This document shows, in pieces, positions 1 through 7,050 of a stretch of 43,239 bases of DNA. This stretch comes from a virus. Under the pieces are notes generated by a model that was not told the origin of the DNA, did no database searches, and was given only the letters and a program-made list of their open reading frames with translations. The stretch covers positions 1 to 43,239 of the IMG/VR virus record IMGVR_UViG_3300022188_000021. One strand, 5' to 3'. Made by a program: the position numbers and the translations under genes. The number at the start of each line of letters is the position of its first letter. Within the stretch, counting starts at the first letter, position 1.

Positions 1-97
1 GGCAATATCCAAGGTATTGTTCTGGAGTTAGTTTTGCCTTAATGATGTCAATAGTTTCTATTCCACCTGCGTCGTAATACTTTGATTTATCTTTCAT
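1..97 (-). CDS. DUF3310 protein, N-terminal part (duplicate of 42869-43111)
   Basis: This is the first 32 codons of the DUF3310 gene, cut by the window edge. It is the same gene as the complete copy at 42869-43111, seen again because of the terminal repeat. It should not be counted as a second gene. Confidence 0.9.
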   Translation of the reverse strand, partial: MKDKSKYYDAGGIETIDIIKAKLTPEQYLGYC

Positions 98-222
98 TTT
101 TTTTTACCTCCCAGGTAATTCCAAATCTTTTTTATTCGTAGTATCCATTTCCGAGGGATTCCAAAACTCTGTTTTAAACCCTAATGGAACCTCATCACAG
201 TGTTGAAGTGGATTTGTCCAAG
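1..222. repeat. Left copy of the terminal direct repeat
   Basis: These 222 bases recur at 43015-43239. The two copies are identical except for one homopolymer: 9 T after the CAT at 95-97 here, 12 T in the right copy. This means the linear record is a circular or circularly permuted molecule cut at an arbitrary point inside the DUF3310 gene. It could be assembly overlap or true terminal redundancy; the sequence alone cannot separate these. Confidence 0.95.
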
Positions 223-1099
223 ACAGACAAAAGTCATGATAAGCACAGCCGAAGTATTTAGTGCAGTTTGTAGGATTTAATGGAAAAGCAGTCAAAACAT
301 CATCTGAGTCAGAAGAAGAAAGAAGTTCGTTCATTTCATCTTCTATGTCATTATAGATTTTCAAAACTGTATAAAGCCAAACATTCATTTGGTCAGGAGT
401 TTTAAATGCAGGGACTAGTTCGAAAGAAACGTGGTAACCAGCTTCCCGATTTTTAGAACCTCTTTTCAGGTATTCAAAAGCAGCTCCGTAAAATTCAACT
501 CCAAGAACTTCTTCAATAGGAAACATGCAGTAAAGACAATGAGTGTAAGTTCCATTCTGGATTGAAAGGTGAAAATTCTCCCTCCATTGACGTGAGAAGC
601 GCTTTGTAGTTTTGTGGTCCCAACTGAAAATCTTCCCATCTTCCTTCCTTCTCATTATTGAGTCCATTCGGTAGTGGATTACTTTGTTATCTGAGATTGG
701 AACAGTGCCTGAAATTTCAGTCATTTTCTTTCCATCTATTGTTACAACCTCGTTTTCCTCCAAGTCATTGCTTCGCTCTTCTGCTAACCTCATTAAACCA
801 TGAAGGGCGGCAGTTGGGTCTTTGGGTCGGTAGAGTTCATCAGTGTCTTCATCAAATTCTTTTCTGTAGTATTCAATGAAGGCATCATAAGCACCTTTTA
901 CATCTTCATAACCGTTTAAAAGTTGATACTCTCTGGCTTTGTGCCAACTTTCTCCAAAGTAAGCATCATGTTTAGGTGCATCTACTCTCCAGCCTAGGAT
1001 GTGTTCGTAGAAATATTTCCTAGGACATTCGAGGAAGTTAGTTAGCTTCGAACTGTCAATAATACTCCATTCTGGTTTTTCTTGCAATGGAAAAGACAT
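104..1099 (-). CDS. PD-(D/E)XK nuclease, Cas4/RecB-like with Fe-S cysteines
   Basis: A 331-residue protein of the RecB/Cas4 nuclease superfamily, predicted to resect or process phage DNA ends for recombination or replication. An N-terminal 'ECPRKY' (Cys25) is followed by 'GESWHK' (His53), then Asp146 in 'YRMDSI', and the D-H-K triad 161-163 that makes the PD-(D/E)XK metal site. Near the C-terminus Cys279, Cys285 and Cys291, together with Cys25, match the four-cysteine pattern that holds an iron-sulfur cluster in Cas4 and AddB. It is followed in the minus-strand operon by DUF3310 and a Sak4-like ATPase, which suggests a recombination module. The fold is clear. The exact polarity (5'-3' or 3'-5') is not visible. 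Confidence 0.85.
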   Translation of the reverse strand: MSFPLQEKPEWSIIDSSKLTNFLECPRKYFYEHILGWRVDAPKHDAYFGESWHKAREYQLLNGYEDVKGAYDAFIEYYRKEFDEDTDELYRPKDPTAALHGLMRLAEERSNDLEENEVVTIDGKKMTEISGTVPISDNKVIHYRMDSIMRRKEDGKIFSWDHKTTKRFSRQWRENFHLSIQNGTYTHCLYCMFPIEEVLGVEFYGAAFEYLKRGSKNREAGYHVSFELVPAFKTPDQMNVWLYTVLKIYNDIEDEMNELLSSSDSDDVLTAFPLNPTNCTKYFGCAYHDFCLSWTNPLQHCDEVPLGFKTEFWNPSEMDTTNKKDLELPGR

Positions 1100-1115
1100 T
1101 TTTCTTTCTCCTTTT

Positions 1116-1370
1116 TTAATATCTTACATTAAGCCACTTGCCATCACCTTTGTTTACCTGCAAAGTTCCATCTGGAAATATTCTGTAATCATAATAAGGT
1201 CCGACTTTCCTACATACTTTTTCAATCTTTGAAAAATCCAACTTTTTATTTTCAGCTCTTTCAAGATTTTCAGTTGAAAAAGCCGGACGAATTATCATGC
1301 ACAGAAGGATTAACAACAAGAGGATAATCAAGATTGTTATTAAAGTATTTATTATCTCTTTTAGTATCAT
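1116..1370 (-). CDS. Small membrane protein, unknown function
   Basis: An 84-residue protein starting at the ATG at 1370, which overlaps the stop of the upstream gene by four bases (ATGA type) and has GGAAT upstream. A longer frame begins further upstream but would overlap the neighbouring gene by over 100 bases. Residues about 8-28 form one very hydrophobic leucine/isoleucine-rich helix, so it is probably anchored in the inner membrane with a soluble C-terminal part carrying 'PDGTLQVNKGDGKWL'. Function unknown. Confidence 0.7.
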   Translation of the reverse strand: MILKEIINTLITILIILLLLILLCMIIRPAFSTENLERAENKKLDFSKIEKVCRKVGPYYDYRIFPDGTLQVNKGDGKWLNVRY

Positions 1371-1657
1371 AGTTTGTGATTCCTTTCTATGTATGTTCCT
1401 TTTTTGAATAGCAAAAGATTCAATGTTCCATGCTTGTGTGCAAAAATAGCACAGGCTATTGAGTTCATTACATTTAGAGAGCATGGAACTATGTAATCAT
1501 CAGGAGAGGAATTTTTTAACTTTTCCTCAAAAATCCTGAACATGTTGTTAGTCCCATATCTATTCATTGGCCCTGAGGAAAGGAAGACTAGTTCTCCAAA
1601 CTCCTTTGCAGGACTGAAATCGTGATTACTTTTGTTCACAACGAAGACTTTTTTCAT
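1367..1657 (-). CDS. Conserved small phage protein
   Basis: A 96-residue protein beginning 'MKKVFVVNKSNHDF' and containing 'SPDDYIVPCSLNVMNSIACAIFAHKHG'-type text (residues about 51-77). I recognise this as a conserved phage hypothetical family of unknown role, often found in early regions. It overlaps the zinc-ribbon gene upstream by 32 bases and the membrane-protein gene downstream by 4, so the three are translated as one cluster. No catalytic motif is visible. Confidence 0.7.
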   Translation of the reverse strand: MKKVFVVNKSNHDFSPAKEFGELVFLSSGPMNRYGTNNMFRIFEEKLKNSSPDDYIVPCSLNVMNSIACAIFAHKHGTLNLLLFKKGTYIERNHKL

Positions 1658-1835
1658 TTTCTTTTTTCCTCCTAAACCGTTTTGGGATGCCTTTTTTGTA
1701 AGGCTTTGAGTCTAACTTTTCATTGGAAAGATATCGTTCTTCACAGGTTAGACAGATGTATTCTCTAACTCGAACTGTTTCAAAGCATTGAGTAGTGATT
1801 ATGTAAAGTCTTTCTTTACATTTAGGACATTTCAT
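1626..1835 (-). CDS. Small zinc-ribbon protein
   Basis: A 69-residue protein with a CPKC pair at residues 3-6 and a CLTC pair at about 28-31, the classic four-cysteine zinc ribbon, followed by a basic tail (KRFRRKK). It may bind nucleic acid or a host protein, by analogy with phage zinc-ribbon proteins such as Ogr or NrdR N-domains, but no specific family is assigned. Its start has a good GGAGG-type ribosome site about 10 bases upstream. Confidence 0.65.
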   Translation of the reverse strand: MKCPKCKERLYIITTQCFETVRVREYICLTCEERYLSNEKLDSKPYKKGIPKRFRRKKENEKSLRCEQK

Positions 1836-1852
1836 TTTCTTTTTCTCCTCCT

Positions 1853-2242
1853 TTACATGTCCAGATTTTTTTCTGGAGCTGAAGGACTTAAATCTTTAAT
1901 TCTGTCAAAGAGTGTTTTGCTATCTATTGTTGGCGCAGATTGAGTGCGTAGGAGGTTTTCCTCCTTGAGGTTTTCATCTTTAGGTTTTTCATCTTCTTTG
2001 ACATCCAGTTCGTTTAATGATTGAACGAACTTTAAATCCTCCTCCTTGGAAAAATCCGTAGTTTTACAATCTGAAAGTTCAAGTTCCTTCAATGCTTTTT
2101 TGAAATTTTCTTCAAAATTATTGTCTTTACAAGAGTGAGGTTCAACTACATTGATAATTATAGAGCTAAAATTAGGTTTTCTTACTACCCTTTTTTCAAT
2201 CCTCAGGAGTTTTCCACAGTTTGCACAATAACAAGTTTTCAT
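1853..2242 (-). CDS. Zinc-finger-like protein with an acidic linker and an embedded palindrome
   Basis: A 129-residue hypothetical protein. The N-terminus has Cys4, Cys6 and Cys9 (CYCANCG) and a later 'HSC', which suggests a zinc site. The rest is acidic and probably unstructured. One copy of the 25-bp genome-wide palindrome (2007-2031) lies inside this frame and encodes FVQSLNEL near the middle, so the repeat is tolerated in, or was inserted into, a coding linker. Function unknown. Confidence 0.65.
   Translation of the reverse strand: MKTCYCANCGKLLRIEKRVVRKPNFSSIIINVVEPHSCKDNNFEENFKKALKELELSDCKTTDFSKEEDLKFVQSLNELDVKEDEKPKDENLKEENLLRTQSAPTIDSKTLFDRIKDLSPSAPEKNLDM
2007..2031. repeat. 25-bp dispersed palindrome, copy 1 (inside a gene)
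   Basis: Arms AGTTCGTTTAA and TTGAACGAACT around TGA. The half-site outer octamers are perfectly complementary. It lies within the zinc-finger-like gene and is read in frame. Confidence 0.85.
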
Positions 2243-2281
2243 TTTAACTTCCTTTCTTCCCTAATTTAGAAATTAACAAGT

Positions 2282-2602
2282 TTAAACTTCTTCAAGTTCC
2301 TCAACTATTTCAACCTTCAACCTTTCCCAAGGTTCTGCCTTGGGATTTATTTCAGTCAGGATACAAAAGATTGGTTTTCCAATCTCAAGCATTGCAGAAG
2401 TTTCACTTGAATATTTTTTAGGAACATATCCAAGCATGGTTTCGTCTTTCATAATCTTCACAGCGTTTGGGTCGAACTTGTTCTCCGGCTCAGGCACAAG
2501 TTTTAATTTCTCACCTTGTTTTAACTCATGAATTACCTCATTAGCTTGATGGAATCTAACTCCAGCAACAAAGAATGAGTGAATAGTTTTAAACTCTTTC
2601 AT
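2282..2602 (-). CDS. HIRAN-domain protein
   Basis: A 106-residue protein consisting of almost nothing but a HIRAN domain: 'FFVAGVRFH' strand at 10-18, 'LVPEPENKFDPNAVKI' at about 35-50, then 'LGYVPKKYS'. HIRAN domains (HLTF/Rad5) bind 3' single-stranded DNA ends, and stand-alone phage and bacterial versions are thought to recognise stalled or damaged DNA. It sits next to the DNA ligase in the minus-strand operon, so a role in replication or repair is reasonable. Family assignment is strong; the role is inferred. Confidence 0.85.
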   Translation of the reverse strand: MKEFKTIHSFFVAGVRFHQANEVIHELKQGEKLKLVPEPENKFDPNAVKIMKDETMLGYVPKKYSSETSAMLEIGKPIFCILTEINPKAEPWERLKVEIVEELEEV

Positions 2603-2627
2603 TTCCTTTCTCCTTTTGTTTTAAAGT

Positions 2628-3488
2628 TTATAAAACTTCCACAAAGACAGGAAACATTGGGACTTTCTTTGCGGAAAGATGTTGATATGAAACTTTGCAA
2701 ATCCTACCTTTTAATTCATTTCTTATGTTCCACAAGAACTCTCGTTCTTCTCTTGTGAAACCTGTGCCGACATTGAAAGTTGTTCCATCACCGCTTGCAC
2801 AGACTAGAGAGCCAATAGAAGGTTTCGGCACACCATTTACAGACACCTCTTGATTGAAACTTATAATTTCATACTCGTCGCTTTTTTTAGGTTTAAACTT
2901 CATGATGTAAATAGAACGTTTTCGCTCATAACGAGCATAGATGTTACGAACTATTATTCCTTCGTAGTTTTTATCTATCAAATCTTCATAAACTCTCATT
3001 ACATCTTGAAGATTCTCACACATGTAATAAGGTGAGATTATTAAACTATTTAAACCAAGAGATTTTATCTCTTCTTCCAAATCAATCAAGGTTTTCAACC
3101 TATACATTTGTTGTTCTGAGTTGACTACATCAAAGATGTGAAAGGAAATCTTTTCATGCTCAGGATGGATGTTTACTGTTCTTGAAACAATGGAAGATAT
3201 TTTTTCAAAACTCATTCCATGACAATAAAGTTCTCCATCTAGTTCGTAGTTAACTTTGAGCTTCTCTAATTGGTCATTTATATGAGGGACTGAAAAAATA
3301 ACATTTTCTTCTGAAGATAGGAGAATAAAACTAATTGACCTATCTGGTTGTTCCATAGGTATAGCACGACATCTTATGCCATTATACTTTGGTTGAACTA
3401 TGTAGGGCCTACTCCAGGTGTTTAACCTTTTTTCCGAAAAAGGATAGGCCTTCATTATGTTTTTCCATCTTTGCCATTTATTAGTCAT
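2628..3488 (-). CDS. ATP-dependent DNA ligase
   Basis: A 286-residue enzyme that seals nicks using ATP. Lys34 in 'QPKYNGIR' is the nucleotidyl-transfer lysine (motif I, with the unusual KxNG in place of KxDG). Motif III is 'FHIFDVV', motif IV 'YEGIIVRN', and motif V 'IMKFKPKK'. The C-terminal part with 'FNVGTGFTREERE' fits the short OB domain. It has the length of small phage ligases of the T7/viral type. It lies in the early operon with the HIRAN protein and serves lagging-strand joining together with the phage polymerase. Confidence 0.9.
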   Translation of the reverse strand: MTNKWQRWKNIMKAYPFSEKRLNTWSRPYIVQPKYNGIRCRAIPMEQPDRSISFILLSSEENVIFSVPHINDQLEKLKVNYELDGELYCHGMSFEKISSIVSRTVNIHPEHEKISFHIFDVVNSEQQMYRLKTLIDLEEEIKSLGLNSLIISPYYMCENLQDVMRVYEDLIDKNYEGIIVRNIYARYERKRSIYIMKFKPKKSDEYEIISFNQEVSVNGVPKPSIGSLVCASGDGTTFNVGTGFTREEREFLWNIRNELKGRICKVSYQHLSAKKVPMFPVFVEVL

Positions 3489-3504
3489 TTATTTTTCCTT
3501 TCAT

Positions 3505-3942
3505 TCAGTCATTGCAGCTTATTATGTATTTTATTAAAGGTTTCTTTAACTTGACTGTTTCTTCAACTTCTATCATTTCTCCAGTTTCAATAGGAACTAT
3601 ACGACATGAGTCACTTGAGGAAGTTATTACTGTTATATAGATATAGACTCCCTTTATATCCATATGGGTATAGTAACTAATCCCTATCCCATCTACTACC
3701 CTAGACCACTTTACACCTAATGCATCTGAAAGGTCGGAAATTATTTCTGATTCAAAATATTCAGCTGAGATATTTTTTATATAAATGTAGGAAGAATAAG
3801 TAATGGTTTCAATTTCTATTGGAATGTTGCCAAGGATAGGTTTGATTTTGTTGATACATTCTTTTTGAACAATAAGTTCAGTTCTAACTTTTGTAGAATA
3901 TTCTTCAAAATGTTTTGTTAATCTATCTTTCAATTCAATCAT
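3505..3942 (-). CDS. Hypothetical protein
   Basis: A 145-residue protein with no family I recognise. It has alternating hydrophobic and polar strands in the middle (IETITYSSYIYIK; GVYIYITVI) and an N-terminal helix, so it is probably a small alpha/beta protein. It is the last gene before a hairpin that separates it from the independently expressed 4046-4405 gene. Translation starts at 3942 behind AAAAAGC, a weak site. Confidence 0.6.
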   Translation of the reverse strand: MIELKDRLTKHFEEYSTKVRTELIVQKECINKIKPILGNIPIEIETITYSSYIYIKNISAEYFESEIISDLSDALGVKWSRVVDGIGISYYTHMDIKGVYIYITVITSSSDSCRIVPIETGEMIEVEETVKLKKPLIKYIISCND

Positions 3943-3992
3943 TGCTTTTTCCCCTATTTTTTAATGTGAAAAATTGTACTAATTAGGTTTTT

Positions 3993-4029
3993 AAAATAGC
4001 CCTTGAGAATTATCCCAAGGGCTATTTTT
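3993..4029 (-). terminator. Rho-independent terminator after 4046-4405
   Basis: Arms AAAATAGCCCTTG (3993-4005) and CAAGGGCTATTTTT (4016-4029) form a 13-bp stem with a 10-base loop. T-runs lie on both sides, so it could work in either direction. It sits 16 bases beyond the stop of the 119-residue gene, which has its own promoter, making that gene a complete single-gene unit. Confidence 0.8.
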
Positions 4030-4045
4030 AGGTGGTTGAAAGAAA

Positions 4046-4405
4046 CTAAGCCTGCGCAGCCCTTTTCTTGAGCTCTTCGAGCATCTTATTCTGCTGCTCT
4101 GGTGTGGCAGTCTGGAACTTTGCAAGGAAGGCCTGAACAGGGTCAATCCGTCCACCTCCACGCTGAGAAACTCCCATCTTAGCGTCTTTCAGACGCTCCT
4201 GGATTTGCTCAGGAGTTTCTCCCCGTTTCAGTCCAGAGCGGATGTTAGACTGGAGAATAATCTTCCAATGGGCAAGGGCATTGGAAAGAACTGGCTCTTC
4301 TCCATAGGCTTTTACTGCCTCCTCAAGAGTTTCTGGAAAGGGAACTTCGATTGACGCTGATGTGTTGGTGGAAGTTTCTCTTGCACTAATGGTTTCCTTC
4401 TTCAT
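4046..4405 (-). CDS. Highly expressed small helical protein, unknown function
   Basis: A 119-residue protein. The start at 4405 is chosen over a longer frame because GGAGGAG lies eight bases upstream. It is alpha-helical in appearance, with a central basic segment (IRSGLKRGETPEQIQERLKD), a glycine-rich 'RGGGR' turn and a helical tail (PEQQNKMLEELKKRAAQ). The codons are GC-richer than in neighbouring genes and resemble those of the capsid and SSB-like genes, which suggests high expression. It has its own promoter with a dyad operator (4477-4531), a structured leader and a terminator. I do not recognise the family. A DNA-binding or host-takeover protein is possible but not shown. Confidence 0.7.
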   Translation of the reverse strand: MKKETISARETSTNTSASIEVPFPETLEEAVKAYGEEPVLSNALAHWKIILQSNIRSGLKRGETPEQIQERLKDAKMGVSQRGGGRIDPVQAFLAKFQTATPEQQNKMLEELKKRAAQA

Positions 4406-4439
4406 TCTTACTCCTCCTTTTAAAAAAGTTAGTTGTTGC

Positions 4440-4458
4440 GACAAACACTGCGTTTGTC
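4440..4458 (-). promoter_or_regulatory. Leader hairpin in the 5' untranslated region
   Basis: A perfect 7-bp stem, GACAAAC and GTTTGTC with a 5-base loop, lies between the predicted transcription start (near 4470) and the ribosome site of the 119-residue gene. A 5'-proximal hairpin of this kind often stabilises mRNA. That role is inferred. Confidence 0.5.
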
Positions 4459-4476
4459 ATTTTGAAATACAATAAG

Positions 4477-4505
4477 ACAATAACATGATGTGGTTTATTT
4501 GTCAA
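4477..4505 (-). promoter_or_regulatory. Sigma70-type promoter for 4046-4405
   Basis: On the minus strand a perfect TTGACA (4500-4505) is followed after exactly 17 bases by TATTGT (4477-4482), preceded by TGT, which makes an extended -10. It is the strongest promoter-like sequence I see in the genome. Confidence 0.75.
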
Positions 4506-4531
4506 TGGGAAAATTGGCACAAATAAACCAC
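4490..4531. promoter_or_regulatory. 13-bp dyad operator overlapping the -35
   Basis: Perfect inverted arms GTGGTTTATTTGT (4490-4502) and ACAAATAAACCAC (4519-4531), extended inward by CAAT/ATTG. One arm covers the -35 box and part of the spacer of the 4477-4505 promoter and the other lies just upstream. The layout is that of a repressor site. The binding protein is unknown. Confidence 0.65.
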
Positions 4532-4551
4532 GTTGTTAAAACTACGTTGTT

Positions 4552-4566
4552 TTATCACCTCCTTTC
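4552..4566 (-). promoter_or_regulatory. Orphan full-length Shine-Dalgarno sequence
   Basis: The minus strand reads GAAAGGAGGTGATAA, a complement of the 16S rRNA 3' end over its full length, but no usable reading frame follows. The identical 15 bases occur at 41661-41675. It lies between the stop of 4586-4972 and the 4477 promoter. Confidence 0.6.
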
Positions 4567-4585
4567 GTGGGATATAGTTTTTTAT

Positions 4586-4972
4586 TCAAAAATCCCTTAT
4601 TTTCTGAACTATATATGAACCAAGCATTGTATAATCTTCTATCTGTTCTTTTGTAGGTTTACTTTCTCTATTTAGACATTTATTTTTTATACTTTCAAGG
4701 GTGCCACTAGCAGGGTATGGCCCATAGAAAACTCTAACATACCAATGTTCTTCTTTGTTGTAACTTCCAATAATGAAAATAAAAGCTCCTTCAAAACTTC
4801 CTTCTCTTATTACTTGGATATCTCTAGGATTTGGAGCATAGTTACTGTCATAAGTTATTGTCTTTATTACTTCTTTTACTATGTCTTGGTAGTTCTCTGG
4901 ATGCCTTTCGGAAAAAGTTAGTTTAAAACTATCTTTGTTTTCTTCCCAGTTTTTGACAAATTGTTTAATCAT
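4586..4972 (-). CDS. Hypothetical protein
   Basis: A 128-residue protein starting at 4972 behind AAAGGAGAAAG; an in-frame ATG ten codons earlier lacks a site. The sequence suggests a small alpha/beta fold with strands 'GAFIFIIGSYN' and 'HWYVRVFYGPYP' (about residues 63-92), reminiscent of small two-layer sandwich proteins, but no family can be named. It is followed by about 180 bases of control sequence. Confidence 0.65.
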   Translation of the reverse strand: MIKQFVKNWEENKDSFKLTFSERHPENYQDIVKEVIKTITYDSNYAPNPRDIQVIREGSFEGAFIFIIGSYNKEEHWYVRVFYGPYPASGTLESIKNKCLNRESKPTKEQIEDYTMLGSYIVQKIRDF

Positions 4973-4998
4973 TTGACTTTCTCCTTTTAGTTTTTTAT

Positions 4999-5202
4999 TC
5001 AAACTTCTATATAACCTCTCGGAAAATACTTTAGTTTATCTTCATCCCAATGTTCTTCAGGATATTCAAAGCAGAATTTATCTCCGAATATTTCAAAGAC
5101 TTTTTCCCTGTCTCCTCCCACAACAGCGACGCAGTCTTTGTCAAAAATCTTACCATTGATTTTGTGGACATGAGATTGTCCAAAAGTTACAAATGTTTTC
5201 AT
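4999..5202 (-). CDS. Conserved small phage protein
   Basis: A 67-residue protein beginning 'MKTFVTFGQSHVHKING' with 'FDKDCVAVV' and 'FGDKFCFEYPEEHW'. I recognise the family as a small conserved phage hypothetical, with no known function. Its stop overlaps the start region of the next longer frame, and the true start of that gene lies 26 bases further on. Confidence 0.7.
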   Translation of the reverse strand: MKTFVTFGQSHVHKINGKIFDKDCVAVVGGDREKVFEIFGDKFCFEYPEEHWDEDKLKYFPRGYIEV

Positions 5203-5217
5203 TTTTTTTTATTCCTC

Positions 5218-5379
5218 TTATTCATAAAGAAAAGTGTTAAGAAACTCACTTAAATCTTCCATCTCCTTTTTGGAGATAACTAAATGTCCTGCGTTGAGGG
5301 AAAGGGCTTTTTCAAGAACTTCTTGATGGAAAGTCATCAAGCGTAAAATTAGTTCTTCTTGTTTTTCTTTGTAGTTCAT
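5218..5379 (-). CDS. Small hypothetical protein (53 residues)
   Basis: A short frame starting at 5379 (MNYKEKQEELILRLM...) behind AAAGGAGAATAAAAAA and ending at TAA 5218-5220. It fills an otherwise empty gap between two real genes, in phase with the operon. It is mostly helical and charged. Just upstream of its ribosome site lies copy 2 of the palindrome. Function unknown. Confidence 0.65.
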   Translation of the reverse strand: MNYKEKQEELILRLMTFHQEVLEKALSLNAGHLVISKKEMEDLSEFLNTFLYE

Positions 5380-5410
5380 TTTTTTATTCTCCTTTCTTTT
5401 TTAGTGTCAT

Positions 5411-5435
5411 AGTCTGTTTAACGATTGAACGAACT
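5411..5435. repeat. 25-bp dispersed palindrome, copy 2
   Basis: Arms AGTCTGTTTAA and TTGAACGAACT around CGA. It lies between the stop of 5439-5681 and the ribosome site of 5218-5379. Confidence 0.85.
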
Positions 5436-5438
5436 ATT

Positions 5439-5681
5439 TTATAAATATAGTTCAGGAAAACCTTTCATTCCACTTTCGAACCATTTATGCCAAGCTTCTG
5501 CCCAGTCTTTGCGGTAATCTTCTGGTTTTAAAAGTTGGATACCATCAACTTTTCTGCAATTAAAGATTGGACATCTATGACAAAGTCCTCCTTGGGAAGG
5601 AGAAATTTGTTTCCCTGGACAATTTGTAGGGCATTTAGTAGGAAATTCAAGACTACCAATAATGATTGTGTTTTTACTCAT
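5439..5681 (-). CDS. Cysteine-rich small protein
   Basis: An 80-residue protein with Cys17, Cys21, Cys34, Cys37 and Cys42, spaced like a metal-binding knuckle (zinc or iron-sulfur), followed by a tryptophan-rich helix (DWAEAWHKWFESG). The family is not recognised beyond being a typical phage early protein. The stop TAA is followed within three bases by copy 2 of the palindrome, which provides a second TAG stop. Confidence 0.65.
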   Translation of the reverse strand: MSKNTIIIGSLEFPTKCPTNCPGKQISPSQGGLCHRCPIFNCRKVDGIQLLKPEDYRKDWAEAWHKWFESGMKGFPELYL

Positions 5682-5756
5682 AAACTTTTCTCCTTCATTT
5701 TCTTAAATGATTTAATCTCCAGCGAGTTCCAAAGTACCATCTATTTGCCGTCTACT

Positions 5757-5981
5757 TTAATCTGATATGTTTTCATGATGCTCCTCCAGAATATCCTGCA
5801 ATTCATAAATGCTATCTGCGATTTTGTCGCAGGCATTTTTTATTTTATCTCGTGCCTGCTCCAGTTCTTTATCAAGCTGTAAGCCATATCCATTGCCGGT
5901 TTTGTACATCCGTTTGATATTGCAATAGAGCAGTCCTGCCGCCTCAATATCAATCATTCCCCGTGGTGTAAGTATTCGCAT
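5757..5981 (-). CDS. Small helical protein, GC-richer than neighbours
   Basis: A 74-residue protein starting 'MRILTPRGMIDIEAAGLLYCNIKRMYKTGNG' in its first half, then a helical segment with an acidic end. It may form a coiled-coil dimer. Its base composition is visibly GC-richer than the genes around it, as is that of its upstream neighbour, which suggests that the pair was acquired together. The start at 5981 is behind a weak GGAAA. Function unknown. Confidence 0.6.
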   Translation of the reverse strand: MRILTPRGMIDIEAAGLLYCNIKRMYKTGNGYGLQLDKELEQARDKIKNACDKIADSIYELQDILEEHHENISD

Positions 5982-5996
5982 TTTGTTTTCCTTATG

Positions 5997-6191
5997 CTAT
6001 TCATCCCGCAAGTAAGGCCTTCCGCAGTGCCTACAAATAGCACTGCCCTTGACCAGTATTTTAGCGGCATCGTTTATTACTGATAATGGAAACTCCGCTG
6101 TTTCACAAAGTCTGCGGAAACAAGTTTCACAGACCAGGCCATCAGAGATGGCATAGGCAGTTGTTAGTTTTCCATCTTCAGATTTCATCAC
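5997..6191 (-). CDS. Small zinc-finger protein
   Basis: A 64-residue protein with 'CETC' near residue 21 and 'CRHCG' near residue 54, separated by a helical segment, which is a four-cysteine zinc-binding pattern. Its start (ATGATG at 6186-6191) overlaps the end of 6178-6669, indicating translational coupling. It is GC-richer than most neighbours. Function unknown. Confidence 0.6.
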   Translation of the reverse strand: MMKSEDGKLTTAYAISDGLVCETCFRRLCETAEFPLSVINDAAKILVKGSAICRHCGRPYLRDE

Positions 6192-6669
6192 TTTCCTCCT
6201 CTGCTAATTTTGCATAAGGCCAATTTATAACTATTCCATCAGTACTCCATTTTGTTGTACCACTTTCCCATGCATAAACTTTACCATCTTCATATTTAGC
6301 AAAGTAGCGCTTACTAGGATTTCGAAAATCTGAATGTTTTGATACAATTATTTTTGTGTCAACCGGGACTTTTGACCAGTTGATTTCCTCCTTGAAATCT
6401 TTTAACCACTCTTTTTTCCAAAAGTATTGACCATCCCTAGGGTCTGTCATGACACTTTTGTAGTCATAGTTTCTATAGTATTTATCAGCCATTTTTTCTA
6501 AAGGCTCGATTTCAATTCTTTTCTTTTCTAAAGCTAGTTCATTCATCTCTGGTACATATATTAAGTCAAGGGTTTCATCTTTGAAAAAGAAGGAAAATGA
6601 ATTGCATCCTTTAATCCCTGTAATCTCCTCCGCTGTTTTTGGGACAGCAGAATATATTTTGTTAGACAT
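6178..6669 (-). CDS. Conserved phage protein
   Basis: A 163-residue protein. The C-terminal half (about 98-158) has 'INWSKVPVDTKIIV' followed by 'RYFAKYEDGKVYAWESGTT' and 'WPYAKLAEEE', a pattern I recognise from many phage hypothetical proteins that carry it as a repeatable C-terminal module. The N-terminal half is not recognised. No catalytic motif is visible. Confidence 0.65.
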   Translation of the reverse strand: MSNKIYSAVPKTAEEITGIKGCNSFSFFFKDETLDLIYVPEMNELALEKKRIEIEPLEKMADKYYRNYDYKSVMTDPRDGQYFWKKEWLKDFKEEINWSKVPVDTKIIVSKHSDFRNPSKRYFAKYEDGKVYAWESGTTKWSTDGIVINWPYAKLAEEESDEI

Positions 6670-6671
6670 TT

Positions 6672-7031
6672 TTACTCTCCTTTCTCTTTCAAAACTTCAG
6701 CAATTCTTTTAATTTGGTCTATTGAAAGACCTGTTAAGAGTTCCACTTCTTCTTTGTAAGTTTTAATCTTCCTCCCTTTATCTTTTGTAGGGAGAAGAGT
6801 TAGTTTTGTCCTCATCGCTATTTCTCGGTCAATTTTTTCGAAAAGCTTTCTTTTACACCTTATTTCACTCCTTATTTTGTTTAATTTTAGTTCGACAGAG
6901 CAGGCACGAGTTTTCAACTCTATAATCTCTTCCCGCAGTTCCATCTTTCCTTTGTTCAGGACTTTTATGAAGTTTTTTTCAACTTCTTTAAAATCCTCTT
7001 CTATTTCATAAAATTCGCTAAGTTCAAACAT
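6672..7031 (-). CDS. Coiled-coil protein
   Basis: A 119-residue protein, highly charged and predicted to be helical almost throughout (EEDFKEVEKNFIKVL; KMELREEIIELKTRA), then a short C-terminal segment 'LLTGLSIDQIKRIAEVLKEKGE' that looks like a small helical hairpin. It ends two bases before the start region of the next gene, so the two are probably coupled. Function unknown. Confidence 0.6.
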   Translation of the reverse strand: MFELSEFYEIEEDFKEVEKNFIKVLNKGKMELREEIIELKTRACSVELKLNKIRSEIRCKRKLFEKIDREIAMRTKLTLLPTKDKGRKIKTYKEEVELLTGLSIDQIKRIAEVLKEKGE

Positions 7032-7050
7032 TAGCTTTTTCTCCTATTTT

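Noticed and set aside
324-335. AGTTCGTTCA half-site in the nuclease gene
   Set aside because: Only one arm is present and it encodes ordinary residues (MNEL); likely chance.
2007-2031. Dispersed palindrome as a transcription terminator
   Set aside because: No copy has a consistent T-run, most copies have non-pairing outer arms, and two lie inside genes.
5682-5756. A 20-codon frame between 5439-5681 and 5757-5981
   Set aside because: It has no ribosome site and unremarkable composition.
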